Notes under the pieces: generated by a model
What the model saw: only the letters and a program-made list of their open reading frames with translations
Told to the model about the DNA's origin: nothing
The model's database searches: none
Shown here: piece by piece, positions 55,209 through 64,000 of the stretch
How the letters are laid out: every line of letters begins with the position of its first letter
Numbering within the stretch: position 1 is the first letter of the stretch
Assembly (NCBI GenBank): GCA_945906305.1
Contig: CAMDQT010000004.1
Span: 1-64,000, forward strand
Direction of reading: 5' to 3'
DNA from: Ferrithrix thermotolerans DSM 19514
GTDB lineage: Bacteria; Actinomycetota; Acidimicrobiia; Acidimicrobiales; CAIXPF01
DNA: 64,000 bases
Made by a program: the position numbers and the translations under genes

Positions 55209-57314
55209 ATGGCAGCCCGCACTCGCACCAGCCGTGACCGCTTTGCCCAGCAGCACGCGGCTACCCGTCGCTTCAGCCTCGGTGAGCCGCGAAATCTGAC
55301 CGTCGCCGGCAACGGTGAATGGGTTCTGTTCCTGAGATCACGTAGCGGCAGCGACCCGCTGACCTGTCTCTGGGCCCTCGACATCGGGACCGGTATGGAG
55401 CGGCTGGTGGCGGACCCGACGGCGTTGGGCGAAGCCGGTGAGGTCGAGTTGCCCGAGGCTGAGCGACGCCGACGTGAACGGGCCAGGGAGAGCGCCGAGG
55501 GAATTACCGCCTACGCCGTGGATGATCGTGGTGAGCGGGCGTGTTTCGGCCTGGGCGGTCAACTTTTCGTGGTGGACATCGTTGACGCCACGGTGAGGTC
55601 GTGGCCCACGACAGGAGCGGTGTTCGACCCGCGGTTTGACCCTGCCGGAGTTCGTGTGGCCTATGTCTCGGATCGTTCGCTGCGCGTGGTCGGTGTCGGC
55701 GAGCAGGACCGAGTGTTGGCCGGGGAAGCCAAGGCTGAGCTCAGTTGGGGGCTGGCCGAGTTCATCGCGGCGGAAGAGATGGGGCGCAGCCGGGGGTTCT
55801 GGTGGTCGCCCGAGGGGCAGCACCTCGCCGTGTGTCGGGTTAACAACGCCGCGGTGCAGCGTTGGCACATTGCCGATCCGTCCCAGCCCGAGCGGCCGCC
55901 GGTGGTGCATCGCTATCCCCAGGCAGGAAGGGCCAACGCCGTAGTGGAACTGGTGGTGGTGGGCTTGGACGGCAGTCGGATCAACGTGCGCTGGGACCGC
56001 AAGGCCTTGCCTTACCTGGCCAACGTGGTGTGGCAGCCCGGTCGGCCGCTGACGCTGGTGGTGCAGTCGCGCGATCAGCGCACGGTCGAAGTACTTGCCG
56101 CCGATAGCGAGACGGGCAGGACGCGGTTGGTTCAACGCGTGACCGATGAGCGCTGGGTCGAGTTGGTGGCCGGCGCGCCCCGTTGGGTTGGCGACACCTT
56201 GGTCACTGTGGTGGACCGAGACGGCGCCCGCCGGGTGATGGCCGGTGACGAGTCGCTCACCCCCGACGGATTGCAGGTGCGGGCGATTGTCGGCACCCTG
56301 GGCGAGGATCTGGTGGTGAGCGCGTCGACCGAGCCCACCGAGGTGCACCTGTACCGGGTGTCCTTGGGTGGCTCGTGTCGTCGGCTCAGCGTGGGCGCGG
56401 GCGTGCACAGCGGCACGGCGGCGGGCGAGGTCCTGGTCGTGGCCTCCCGGTCGATGAGCCGCTTCGGGTCCGCGGTGCAGGTACGGGTGGGTGCCCGCAG
56501 CGTCGGGCAAATCGCCTCGCTGGCGCAACGCCCGGCGATCACCCCCCGAGTTGGTTTCCACATTGTCGGGGACCGGAACTTGCGTGCTGCGTTGCTCGTG
56601 CCCCGGGCTGGTCGCTTCGAGGCGCCCTATCCGGTGCTCATGGACCCCTACGGCGGTCCACATGCTCAGCGGGTGATGCGTTCTCGCCAGGAGTACTTGG
56701 TGTCCCAGTGGTTTGCCGATCAGGGTTTCGCAGTCGTGGTGGTGGACGGCCGCGGAACCCCGGCCCGTGGTCCGCAGTGGGAACGGGCGGTGTGGGGTGA
56801 CCTTGCCGGGCCGGTGCTCGACGATCAGGTCGATGCCCTGCACGGCATCGCCGCGCACGACGAGCGCCTCGACCTCGGCCGGGTAGCCATCCGAGGTTGG
56901 TCCTTCGGCGGCTACCTCGCGGCCTTGGCGGTATTGCGTCGACCTGAAGTCTTTCGGGCGGCGGTGGCCGGCGCGCCGGTCACCGACTGGAAGCTTTACG
57001 ACACCCATTACACCGAGAGGTATCTCGGCCATCCCGATGAGTATCCTGACCATTACGAGCGCACCAGCCTGCTCGTGGACGCCGAAAAGCTGCAGCGTCG
57101 GCTGCTGCTGATCCATGGTCTCGCCGATGACAATGTGGTGGTGGCCCACACTTTGGCGTTGTCTGCCGCGTTGCTGGCGGCGGGTCGCGCCCATTCGGTG
57201 CTGCCGCTCAGCGGGGTGACCCACATGACTCCCCAGGCGGTGATCGCCGAGAACTTGTTGCGGCTACAACTCGAGTTCCTGGGTGGCGCGCTGGACATGG
57301 TCCCGCCGGCCTGA
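55209..57314 (+). CDS. S9-family prolyl peptidase (dipeptidyl peptidase IV-like)
   Basis: A 701-residue serine peptidase with a beta-propeller part (~20-430) and an alpha/beta-hydrolase part. The catalytic Ser is in GWSFGGYLAAL, Asp in HGLADDNVV and His in GVTHMTPQ. EFIAAEEMGRSRGFWWSPEG resembles the double-Glu DPP4 motif that holds the peptide N-terminus, so it probably removes X-Pro dipeptides. No signal peptide is seen. AGGAAGGG just before the ATG at 55209 supports this start; a TACGAT at 55164 may be its promoter. Confidence 0.93.
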   Translation: MAARTRTSRDRFAQQHAATRRFSLGEPRNLTVAGNGEWVLFLRSRSGSDPLTCLWALDIGTGMERLVADPTALGEAGEVELPEAERRRRERARESAEGITAYAVDDRGERACFGLGGQLFVVDIVDATVRSWPTTGAVFDPRFDPAGVRVAYVSDRSLRVVGVGEQDRVLAGEAKAELSWGLAEFIAAEEMGRSRGFWWSPEGQHLAVCRVNNAAVQRWHIADPSQPERPPVVHRYPQAGRANAVVELVVVGLDGSRINVRWDRKALPYLANVVWQPGRPLTLVVQSRDQRTVEVLAADSETGRTRLVQRVTDERWVELVAGAPRWVGDTLVTVVDRDGARRVMAGDESLTPDGLQVRAIVGTLGEDLVVSASTEPTEVHLYRVSLGGSCRRLSVGAGVHSGTAAGEVLVVASRSMSRFGSAVQVRVGARSVGQIASLAQRPAITPRVGFHIVGDRNLRAALLVPRAGRFEAPYPVLMDPYGGPHAQRVMRSRQEYLVSQWFADQGFAVVVVDGRGTPARGPQWERAVWGDLAGPVLDDQVDALHGIAAHDERLDLGRVAIRGWSFGGYLAALAVLRRPEVFRAAVAGAPVTDWKLYDTHYTERYLGHPDEYPDHYERTSLLVDAEKLQRRLLLIHGLADDNVVVAHTLALSAALLAAGRAHSVLPLSGVTHMTPQAVIAENLLRLQLEFLGGALDMVPPA

Positions 57315-57347
57315 GGTCGTCCTCATCGGCCGGCGGAACTGGACCGC

Positions 57348-58157
57348 TCAGCGAAAGCGGGGAGCGCGCTTGTCCATGAAGGCGGCAACAGCCTCGTGGT
57401 GCTCGGGGGTGGCGTAGGCCCTTTGCAAGGCGCTCAGCTCGCCCTGTTGCACGGCATCGAGGTCGACCCCGGCGCCGTTACGGGTCAGCAGATCCTTGAT
57501 CATGCGCAACTGCGGATCGGGATTGGCGGCATATTCCCCCGCCAGGGTCAGCGCGACGTCGAGCACCTCGGCGGCGGGAACGGCCCGGTCGACGAGGCCG
57601 ATGGCGGCGGCCTCGGCTCCGCTCACGATCCGTCCGGACAGCGCCAGGTCGCTCGCCGCGCCCCAGCCGCAGCGCTGCACGAGAAAGTGCGAGCTGGCCA
57701 GCTCCGGAACAAGGCCCATCTTGACGAAGCGGGCCGACAGCTTGGCGTCGGATGCGGCGATGAGTTGATCCATCGGCAAGGTGAGTGTCAGGCCCAGGCC
57801 GATCGCGGCGCCGTTGATGGCGGCCACCATCGGCTTGGACCCCCGGACCAGGTTCACCCAGTTGGTGCCGGCCTCGGGTTCGTCGGACTTGGCCCGCTCC
57901 GCGCCAGAGGCCGCAGACTGCTTGGAGGACTCGATGCGGGTCTGGAACTGTCGACCGATATCAGCGCCGGCACAGAAACCGCGTCCCGCTCCGGTGAACA
58001 CGATGGCCCCGACGGCACGGTCGGCATTGGCGACCTGCACCGCGTCGGTCAGCTCCGCATGCATCTGGCGGGTCCACGCGTTGAGCTTGTCGGGCCGGTT
58101 GAGGGTGATCAGGGCCACATCGCCGCGCTGCTCGTAAAGGATCTCGTCGTACGCCAT
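57348..58157 (-). CDS. enoyl-CoA hydratase family protein
   Basis: A 269-residue crotonase with ITLNRPDKLNAWT, GRGFCAGADIG and NGAAIGLGLTLTLPMD, and a Glu in KMGLVPELASSHF at a catalytic position. A variable insertion with RIESSKQSAASGAERAKS extends the region after the first oxyanion motif. It probably hydrates an enoyl-CoA. GGGAG precedes the ATG at 58157. The longer frame upstream is not supported. Confidence 0.92.
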   Translation of the reverse strand: MAYDEILYEQRGDVALITLNRPDKLNAWTRQMHAELTDAVQVANADRAVGAIVFTGAGRGFCAGADIGRQFQTRIESSKQSAASGAERAKSDEPEAGTNWVNLVRGSKPMVAAINGAAIGLGLTLTLPMDQLIAASDAKLSARFVKMGLVPELASSHFLVQRCGWGAASDLALSGRIVSGAEAAAIGLVDRAVPAAEVLDVALTLAGEYAANPDPQLRMIKDLLTRNGAGVDLDAVQQGELSALQRAYATPEHHEAVAAFMDKRAPRFR

Positions 58158-58296
58158 GGGGCTCCCGTGGTTCGTGCCGGCGTCGCACCCGGCTCTGCGC
58201 CGAGACGTTAACGGTTGGGCCGCTATCTGGTCAGACCCGCTCGCGGGCCATGGCGCGCCGACCATCCACTTTGGGCGCCGGATGCCCTGATGGCGT

Positions 58297-59565
58297 TCAG
58301 CTGCAGGTCCTCGGTAACGCTCCGTAGTACGCCAGCATGGTTGGCCCACGCTCGCACAGCATCGTTCGGGGGTCAGTCGGGCCGCCGTTGGTCCCGCCGC
58401 CTTCGGTGCGTAGCCCCAGCCAGTTGAGAACGACACCGAGACCGAACAGGCCACTGCCGCCCTGATCGACGCGGGCAACTTGCCAGTTGCCGGGCTTGAG
58501 CTTGGCCAATTCCGCCGCTTGGGCGTAAGCCTGGTCACGGTTGCCGACCTCGTCGAGCAGGCCGTGGTGCAGCGCCGTTCCCTCGTCGAAAATGAGGGCG
58601 CCGAGTTGGCTGCGGATGGTTCCGGCATCGATGGCACGGCCCGCGGCCACGTGCTCGACGAAGGCGTCATAGTTGTAGTCGACGCCTTGTTGGAGGACCG
58701 CGCGCTCCTCGGTGGTGAGGTCGCGAAAGGGGTTGCCGAGGTCCTTTGATCGCCCTGCGGTGATGTATTCCTCGACGATGCCGCCGGTGGTCTGCACTCC
58801 ACCCATCAGGAGCCCGCCGTCAAGGCCGACCACGTTCGTGTAGCGGCTCAGCGGACCGAAGATCACCCCGATGCTGCCAACCAAGGTGCCGTGGTCAGCG
58901 ATGATGTGGTCGGCGCCGGCCATGGCGTAGACCCCACCGGAGGCGGAGATGCCCCGTACGTAGGCGACCACTGGGCGTCCGGTGCGACGTTGGTAGGTCT
59001 GCACCGCGTCAGCGATCGCCTTGGCGCCGAAGATGGTGCCACCAGGAGTGTCCATCTCGAGGATGACGGCCTTGATGTCGCTGCGCCGCGCCGCTTGTTC
59101 GAGATCGGCCTTGACCTGGTAGCCGTAGGTGGCCAAGCCCAGATCCGAGAACAGCGAGGTGCCTTGTTTCTCGCCGAGGATTACGCCGGTCACCGCAATG
59201 GCGAGCAGCACATTGGGGTTGCCCTCATCGCCCGCCACGAAATCGGTGGGCAGGGGGTCGCTGGACGCGGCAGAGCCCGTGACCGCGGCAAGCCCCACCG
59301 CGACCAGCGCGATCAGGCCGATGACGCCCACGCCCAGGGTGACGATCGCCGCCAGGGTCTTGGCCACGGTTCTGGCCACGGCCTGTCCGATGGACTCCCG
59401 GGCCACGAGGCCGGTGAAGGGCACCGGTCCGCTATACCAGCCGCTCCGCCCTAACGGGTCACCGCGGCGGTTCGGGTCGTCCGGCGGGCCGGAGTGGGCT
59501 CCGGTGCGCAGGTCCCTCGGTGAGGGTGCAGCCGACGCTGCCGGCTCGCCAGGTTGGTCGCTCAT
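58297..59565 (-). CDS. sppA: signal peptide peptidase SppA-like S49 protease
   Basis: A 422-residue membrane protease. An N-terminal Pro-rich part (~1-60) is followed by a transmembrane helix (~75-105). The S49 core has MDTPGGTIFGAKAI, ASGGVYAMAGADHI and the catalytic Ser in GTLVGSIGVI; the Lys is in AGRSKDLGNPF. It degrades signal peptides or other small peptides in the membrane. GAGGAGCGG precedes the ATG. Confidence 0.9.
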   Translation of the reverse strand: MSDQPGEPAASAAPSPRDLRTGAHSGPPDDPNRRGDPLGRSGWYSGPVPFTGLVARESIGQAVARTVAKTLAAIVTLGVGVIGLIALVAVGLAAVTGSAASSDPLPTDFVAGDEGNPNVLLAIAVTGVILGEKQGTSLFSDLGLATYGYQVKADLEQAARRSDIKAVILEMDTPGGTIFGAKAIADAVQTYQRRTGRPVVAYVRGISASGGVYAMAGADHIIADHGTLVGSIGVIFGPLSRYTNVVGLDGGLLMGGVQTTGGIVEEYITAGRSKDLGNPFRDLTTEERAVLQQGVDYNYDAFVEHVAAGRAIDAGTIRSQLGALIFDEGTALHHGLLDEVGNRDQAYAQAAELAKLKPGNWQVARVDQGGSGLFGLGVVLNWLGLRTEGGGTNGGPTDPRTMLCERGPTMLAYYGALPRTCS

Positions 59566-59630
59566 GGTGGTGCCGCTCCTCGGCCTACCACGTTACCGGC
59601 GGTGCAGCCCCGGGCGCTTGGGCCCTCAGC

Positions 59631-60596
59631 TCAGGTCTTCTCGCCCAGTTCTCGGCGGACCGCGGGTAGGACAACCTCGAGGTAGGCGGAGAGGGCTTGC
59701 TCGTCCCAGGGGGCCCGAAGTGCAATATTGACGCCCTGGGCGCCGGCCTCACGGTACGCCAGGATCTTCTCGACCGCAGCCTCCGCCGTGCCGAGCAGCG
59801 CACCCTCGCTGACCCGGGCGGCGCGTTCCCCCCATTGTTCGTTCATTTGCGCTTTGAGCCGTACCTCCGCCGCGGCATCGACGGACAACATGAACAACAG
59901 GTTTGCCGACCGCTCGAGGGTTGCTGGGTCACGGCCGATGCGTTCGCATGCCTCATTGAGCGTTCCGCAGCGTCGACGGAACATTTCCGGGCTGATGTAG
60001 GCGCCGTTCCAGCCGTCGGCGTGGGCGGCGGCGATGGCCGGAGTGCGCTTGGGCCCGGTGCCCCCGATCCAGATGGGCAGCCGCCGGCCGCCGACGGGGG
60101 CCGGCAGGCAGGAGGCTTCGAAGGTGCGATAGAAGCGGCCCTCGTGCGTTACCCGTTCGATGTCAGGGTCGAGCAGGCCGCGGATCAGCGGAAACGCCTC
60201 CTCGAGCATGTCGAAGCGCGTCCCCAGCGGCGGGAAGTCGTAGCCGAAGGCCTTGGCTTCTTCTTCGTGCCAGCCCGCGCCGAGGCCCAACTCGAAGCGT
60301 CCACCGGAAAGGTGATCCAAGGTCACCGCCGCCTTGGCCAACAGCCCCGGGTTGCGGTAGCCGACGTAGAACACCAGCGTGCCGATGCGGGCTCGCTTGG
60401 TCTCCACACACAGCGCACCGAGGGTGGCGATGGCCTCGAAGTGGGGTTGCGTTCCCCCCGCGGGTGGGGCCTCGTAGAGATGGTCCCAGACTGAAATCCA
60501 ATCGAGACCGGCTTCATCGAGACGCCGCCAGACCGCACGCATGGTCGACATGTCCATGTTCTGTTGGCCGACGTGGGCGCCGAGCTGAAAGTTCAT
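59631..60596 (-). CDS. LLM-class F420-dependent oxidoreductase
   Basis: A 321-residue LLM protein: FQLGAHVGQQNMDMSTMR, DWISVWDHLYEAP, LGTLVFYVGYRNPGLLAK (with variation) and LSGGRFELGLGAGWHEEEAKAFG. This last motif is typical of F420-binding members. The reaction is unknown. TAGCGT lies 8 nt before the ATG on the minus strand. Confidence 0.9.
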   Translation of the reverse strand: MNFQLGAHVGQQNMDMSTMRAVWRRLDEAGLDWISVWDHLYEAPPAGGTQPHFEAIATLGALCVETKRARIGTLVFYVGYRNPGLLAKAAVTLDHLSGGRFELGLGAGWHEEEAKAFGYDFPPLGTRFDMLEEAFPLIRGLLDPDIERVTHEGRFYRTFEASCLPAPVGGRRLPIWIGGTGPKRTPAIAAAHADGWNGAYISPEMFRRRCGTLNEACERIGRDPATLERSANLLFMLSVDAAAEVRLKAQMNEQWGERAARVSEGALLGTAEAAVEKILAYREAGAQGVNIALRAPWDEQALSAYLEVVLPAVRRELGEKT

Positions 60597-60604
60597 GAGC
60601 GTGC

Positions 60605-60610
60605 ACGCTA
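60605..60610 (-). promoter_or_regulatory. -10 element for LLM gene
   Basis: TAGCGT on the minus strand ends 8 nt before the ATG at 60596. Confidence 0.4.
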
Positions 60611-60714
60611 GGCCTCCGGGAGATGAGCACGCTGAAGTGTCCGTCACGGGCTGGTGGAGGACCGATACCATGCCGTTTGGCACAAGTCGTGCTCGGCTGT
60701 TGGGAGGAACCCCC

Positions 60715-61326
60715 ATGTCTATGCCCCCGCCAGGTACCCCCCCGTCCGGGCCCGATGAGCCCAACGAGGGACTCCCGACGCCTCCCGGGTACACGCCGTC
60801 TGGTTTCCCGCCCCCGCCCCCGGGCGCCGATTCGTTCCCGCCCCCGCCGCCACCCTCGGGCACTGATTGGTTCCCGCCCCCGCCGGGAGGTGGCTATTCG
60901 CCGCCGAGTGGTGGAGCCAACGCGGGGCCCGGCTTGTATCCTGGCCCGCTGGCGGAATGGCCCCAGCGTGCCCTCGGAGCGCTCGTGGACTGGGTGGCCC
61001 CAACCGTTGTTTACCTGTTCATGGGACGCGTCAGCCTTTTGCTCGGGGTGTTGTTCTGGTTCGGGTGGATCGCCTGGGCGGTGTACGGCGGGTACTTGAA
61101 CGGCACCACCGGCCAAAGCCTGGGTAAGCAGATGGCGGGCCTCAAGACCGTCGGCGAGCAGACCGGTGAGGTCGTCGGGGCGGGTATCGGTATCGCTCGC
61201 GCCTTCGCCCACATAGTGGACGGCCTCATCTGTTACATCGGCTGGTTGTTTCCGTTGTGGGACGGTAAGAAGCAGACCCTGGCGGACAAGATCGTCAAGA
61301 CAGTCGTCGTGGTCGTGCCCAAGTGA
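60715..61326 (+). CDS. RDD-family membrane protein with Pro-rich N-terminus
   Basis: A 203-residue protein. The first ~75 residues are Pro-rich with repeated FPPPP units. The RDD-type part has WPQRALGALVDWVAPTVVYLF, then GQSLGKQMAGLKTVGEQTGEV and a C-terminal DGKKQTLADKIVKTVVV. Two or three membrane helices are seen. GGAGG at 60703-60707 is 7 nt before the ATG at 60715, which rules out the longer upstream frame. It resembles the RDD part of the gene at 52249. Confidence 0.87.
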   Translation: MSMPPPGTPPSGPDEPNEGLPTPPGYTPSGFPPPPPGADSFPPPPPPSGTDWFPPPPGGGYSPPSGGANAGPGLYPGPLAEWPQRALGALVDWVAPTVVYLFMGRVSLLLGVLFWFGWIAWAVYGGYLNGTTGQSLGKQMAGLKTVGEQTGEVVGAGIGIARAFAHIVDGLICYIGWLFPLWDGKKQTLADKIVKTVVVVVPK

Positions 61327-61409
61327 GCTGCTCCGCCTGAGCTGCACGTCGGCCCCGCTGAGCGCATTGTCCTCTACGCTCGGGGGCGACACGCCAGACA
61401 GGGGAAGCC

Positions 61410-62069
61410 ATGCTGCTCGATGAAATCACCCACACCATGGCGACCTGCCGCCAGTTCCGGCCCGACCCCGTCGATGACGAGACGCTGCTGACGGTGCTCG
61501 ACGCCGGTCGCTGGGCTCCCCAGGGCGGCAACCGACAGCCGGTGCATTTCGTGGTGGTCCGCGACCCGTACAAGAAGGCCAAGCTCGGTGAGTGGTATCT
61601 GGCGCCGTGGCGGGCCTATATGGCCGAGCGAATGGGTACCACGTCCACCAACAGCGACCAGCGTCACCAACGTTCGTCGCTGGCCGAGGCCGACAATTTC
61701 GCCGCGCACTTCGGTGAGGCGCCGGTCATTGTCGTGGTGTGCGCCGAGCTTGCCGGGGTACACCCCACCGACACCAACCTCGATCGTTTGTCGGTGGTCG
61801 GTGGCGGCTCCATCTACCCTGCGGTGCAAAACGTGCTGCTCAAGGCGCGCGAGATCGGCCTCGGGGCGGCGTTGACGACGCTGCTGTGCGAGGCCGAGCC
61901 CCAGGTACGCGAGTTGATCGGGCTCCCGGAGGGATTTATCACTGCGGCGCACATTCCCATGGGTTGGCCGTTGTTGCCCTTCCCCAAACAACTGAAGCGA
62001 CGGCCGTTGAGCCGCACCACCCACCTCGACAACTTCGGCTCGCCGATGGTGAGTGACGCCGGCCGGTGA
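61410..62069 (+). CDS. nitroreductase-family oxidoreductase
   Basis: A 219-residue FMN-type nitroreductase: MATCRQFRPDPVDDETLL, DAGRWAPQGGNRQPVHFVV, QNVLLKAREIGLGAALTTLL and IPMGWP near the end. It reduces nitro groups or related substrates. AGGGGAAG supports the ATG. Its stop overlaps the GTG of the next LLM gene (GTGA), so the two likely act in the same pathway. Confidence 0.9.
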   Translation: MLLDEITHTMATCRQFRPDPVDDETLLTVLDAGRWAPQGGNRQPVHFVVVRDPYKKAKLGEWYLAPWRAYMAERMGTTSTNSDQRHQRSSLAEADNFAAHFGEAPVIVVVCAELAGVHPTDTNLDRLSVVGGGSIYPAVQNVLLKAREIGLGAALTTLLCEAEPQVRELIGLPEGFITAAHIPMGWPLLPFPKQLKRRPLSRTTHLDNFGSPMVSDAGR

Positions 62070-62983
62070 GCATCACGGTGTACAGCACGCCGGCGGAGGA
62101 TTTCTTTCGGGCCGGTGTCGACGAGCGACGCGAGGTGCTCGCCCGTATGGCTGGCGTAGGGATCGACGGCGTGTTCTACGCCGACCATGTCACGTTCCGT
62201 AACGGTGCGGGAATGGACGGGCTGATCTTGCTGGCCGGGTTGTCTCAGTTGCACCCCACGCTTGGCCTGCAGATCGGCGTGTACCTGCTGCCCCTGCGCC
62301 ATCCGGTCCTGGTGGCCCGCCAGTTGTCCTCATTGTGGGAACTCGCCCCCGGTCGGGTGTCCTTCGGGGTGGGGATCGGCGGAGAGGATCGTCACGAGAT
62401 CGAGGCCTGCGAGGTCGATCCACGCACCAGGGGACGTCGTTGCGATGAATCTTTGGCGGTGCTCCAGCGCTTGCTGGCGGGCGAGACCGTGACCCACCAC
62501 GGCACCTTCTTCCACCTCGACGAGGTGCTAATCAGGCCGACGCCGGTGCCGCCCATTCCGCTCTACGTCGGTGGCCGCTCCGATGCCGCGGTGCGCCGTA
62601 CCGGAACGTACGGGCAGGGGTGGATTGGGAGTTGGTGTTCGCCCGAACGGTTTGGCACGGCAACAGAGCTGTGTCGGACCGTGGCCGAAGAAGCCGGTCG
62701 GGGTGAGGTCGACTGGCATCACGAGATGCAGGCCTGGGTGGGGCTCGGTGCAGACCGCGACTCCGCTCGGGCGGCGGTCTCTGTGGCCATGGAACGTTTC
62801 TACGGGGTGCCCTTTGCCGCCTTTGAACGCTACGTCCCCTATGGGACGCCGCAGGAGGTGGCCGAGTTCTTCTGGCCTTATGTCGAGGCCGGGGCGAAAC
62901 AGTTGAACCTCACGCCCTGCGCCCAACCCGGGGTCGACGTCGTTGGCTTGACCGGCGCGGTGCGAGCGGCTTTGGTGCGCTGA
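62066..62983 (+). CDS. LLM-class oxidoreductase
   Basis: A 305-residue LLM TIM barrel with GIDGVFYADHVTFRNG, LGLQIGVYLLPLRHPVLVARQ and LAPGRVSFGVGIGGEDRHE. F420 or FMN use cannot be decided by eye. It is translationally coupled to the nitroreductase gene upstream through a GTGA overlap, and the pair may form a two-enzyme reductive step (inference). Confidence 0.88.
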   Translation: MSITVYSTPAEDFFRAGVDERREVLARMAGVGIDGVFYADHVTFRNGAGMDGLILLAGLSQLHPTLGLQIGVYLLPLRHPVLVARQLSSLWELAPGRVSFGVGIGGEDRHEIEACEVDPRTRGRRCDESLAVLQRLLAGETVTHHGTFFHLDEVLIRPTPVPPIPLYVGGRSDAAVRRTGTYGQGWIGSWCSPERFGTATELCRTVAEEAGRGEVDWHHEMQAWVGLGADRDSARAAVSVAMERFYGVPFAAFERYVPYGTPQEVAEFFWPYVEAGAKQLNLTPCAQPGVDVVGLTGAVRAALVR

Positions 62984-63104
62984 CACCGGGCAAGGGGACC
63001 GTTTCGCGCCGTTCCCTCGGCGCGGTTGCCGCGGTGAGTCGCGTCAAGTCCCCACGATGGGCAATGCGGGGTTGATGGTGCCCGGTCGGTGGCTTGAGAA
63101 CCGT

Positions 63105-63110
63105 TACGGT
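63105..63110 (+). promoter_or_regulatory. -10 element for gene at 63118
   Basis: TACGGT ends 7 nt before the ATG. Confidence 0.4.
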
Positions 63111-63117
63111 TTGGGTC

Positions 63118-63576
63118 ATGGAGCTGTTGGCCGAGGACCGTGGTGCACCCCAACAGTTGCGGGTCTCACGGCGCAAGGTGATGCTCGTCGGGTCTCTGGT
63201 TGTGCTGATCGCCCTCGGCGCCGGGGTTACGGCCGTGTTGTGGAGTGCAAGCCGCCCCGGCGTGGAGGAAGTTGCCGCCGAACTCAAGGCGGCGATCGGC
63301 CAATCGGCGCCACCACACGCGGCCGACGGTTCGGCAGGCCGCTTCGATACGGCCGCGTTGCGGAACCTGCTCGACGGGATGGTCCAAGGCTGGTACGTCG
63401 ATCTCGCCGCTGACAACGGGGCGACCAGGGTAGGCGCCGCCGCTCGGGAACTCGACGGCGGTAGCTGCGTGTTTGCCTGGTCCGATGTGGGCGGCCCGCT
63501 GAGCGCGATCGTCACCGACCCGGCGCTGCCCTGTGTGGCCGACATCGCCCTCGTCGCCGCCAAAGCGCCGAGCTGA
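63118..63576 (+). CDS. single-pass membrane protein of unknown function
   Basis: A 152-residue protein with a basic cytoplasmic start (RVSRRK), a transmembrane helix (~22-45) and an extracellular domain of ~105 residues with two Cys (GSCVFAW and LPCVAD) that could form a disulfide. No family is recognised. The next gene has a similar layout and the two may be related in function. Confidence 0.7.
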   Translation: MELLAEDRGAPQQLRVSRRKVMLVGSLVVLIALGAGVTAVLWSASRPGVEEVAAELKAAIGQSAPPHAADGSAGRFDTAALRNLLDGMVQGWYVDLAADNGATRVGAAARELDGGSCVFAWSDVGGPLSAIVTDPALPCVADIALVAAKAPS

Positions 63577-63604
63577 TGGGGAGCTGCTCGCGTCAAGTCG
63601 TGGA

Positions 63605-63610
63605 TAGCCT
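63605..63610 (+). promoter_or_regulatory. -10 element for gene at 63617
   Basis: TAGCCT ends 6 nt before the GTG at 63617. Confidence 0.35.
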
Positions 63611-63616
63611 GAGCAG

Positions 63617-64000
63617 GTGACCATGCCACCACAGCGCGGAGCTCCGCTCCCGCCGACGCCATGGGCGACACGCTGGCGTCTCGGCGTGGCCCTCGTCGGG
63701 CTGGTCGTAGTTTTGGGTGTTGCGATGGTGGTGGTGTCCATGCTCGGCGGTGAGGATGGTTCGGCGAGCTTTCCGGGGGCTGCACCGGCTGACGCCGAGC
63801 AGGTGCCGAGTGCCCCCGAGGAGCAACTGCGGGCCACTCCGGCACTGCGTATCCACCCCCAACGGGCGCAGGCTGGTCCGCCGCTCGAGCTGCAGGTCCA
63901 CGGCATTGGCTGCCCGGGTAGCTCGGGTGTGTTGACCGTCACCGAGGCTGGTTCGGCGGCCCAGGCAGGCGGCGTGGATCGATTGGTGGTCCGTCGCCGC
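63617..64000 (+). CDS. membrane-anchored protein, truncated by window end
   Basis: The frame is open from GTG 63617 (or ATG 63623) to the end of the window with no stop, giving at least ~126 residues. A basic N-terminus (TRWRLG) and one transmembrane helix are followed by an Ala/Pro/Glu-rich linker and an outer part that starts with a beta-rich segment LELQVHGIGCPGSSGVLTV. It is not recognised; codon use and the absence of stops support coding. Confidence 0.65.
   Translation, partial: MTMPPQRGAPLPPTPWATRWRLGVALVGLVVVLGVAMVVVSMLGGEDGSASFPGAAPADAEQVPSAPEEQLRATPALRIHPQRAQAGPPLELQVHGIGCPGSSGVLTVTEAGSAAQAGGVDRLVVRRR

Noticed and set aside
55338-57224. 628-residue minus-strand frame
   Set aside because: Antisense to the S9 peptidase; His/Arg-rich shadow composition.
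1-64000. CRISPR arrays, insertion sequences, rRNA genes, prophage
   Set aside because: No regular repeat-spacer blocks, transposase or integrase motifs, rRNA sequence or phage genes were recognised on either strand.

Overview
The window is a high-GC actinobacterial chromosome segment, most likely from the class Acidimicrobiia. Supporting traits are several predicted F420-dependent (LLM-class and Ddn-like) oxidoreductases, zinc-independent ('C-minus') L28 and L33 proteins of actinobacterial type, a tRNA without encoded CCA, and many genes whose start codon lies only 6-9 nt after a TANNNT promoter element, as in leaderless transcripts. The assignment is inferred from gene content only.

Region 1 (1-11291) holds the most unusual content. 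After the 3' end of an APC permease comes a tightly coupled operon for a ribosomally made, modified peptide (RiPP): YcaO, TfuA, a degenerate HPr-kinase-like protein, a PAPS-dependent sulfotransferase, an HlyD-like secretion protein, a C39 peptidase-ABC exporter and a second ABC exporter of the NHLM type. It ends in an 81-residue precursor with a Nif11/NHLP-like leader, a Gly-Gly site and a Cys-free, Ala-rich core. YcaO plus TfuA predicts backbone thioamidation, the sulfotransferase predicts sulfation of a Ser or Thr, and the C39 domain predicts cleavage after Gly-Gly with export. Two adjacent export genes carry lesions: an apparent one-base deletion in a C-run near the HlyD start, and an in-frame TAG in the C39-ABC gene.

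Region 2 (11292-31338) has a tRNA-Arg(CCT), a Ddn-like oxidoreductase, two ammonium transporters, folP, a GGDEF-EAL c-di-GMP protein, surE, an O6-alkylguanine transferase, peptide deformylase and many acyl-CoA genes. The latter include two separate pairs of CaiB/BaiF CoA-transferases; in each pair one subunit has the catalytic Asp and the other lacks it.

Region 3 (31339-47160) carries an alpha/beta hydrolase, a YihY membrane protein, a lipoprotein, an FtsH-like protease with an unusual AAA insertion, rpmB-rpmG, pyrC with a zinc dehydrogenase, a CCA-enzyme-like HD protein lacking its catalytic head, a serine hydrolase, two LLM oxidoreductases and a metallo-beta-lactamase-fold hydrolase.

Region 4 (47161-64000) has a DUF402 protein fused to an apparently degenerate class III aminotransferase-like domain, a quinone oxidoreductase, M20 and S9 peptidases, an SF2 helicase, SppA, two RDD membrane proteins, another crotonase, a nitroreductase, further LLM oxidoreductases, and a membrane protein cut by the window end. 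Outside the RiPP locus this is mostly ordinary catabolic and housekeeping content.
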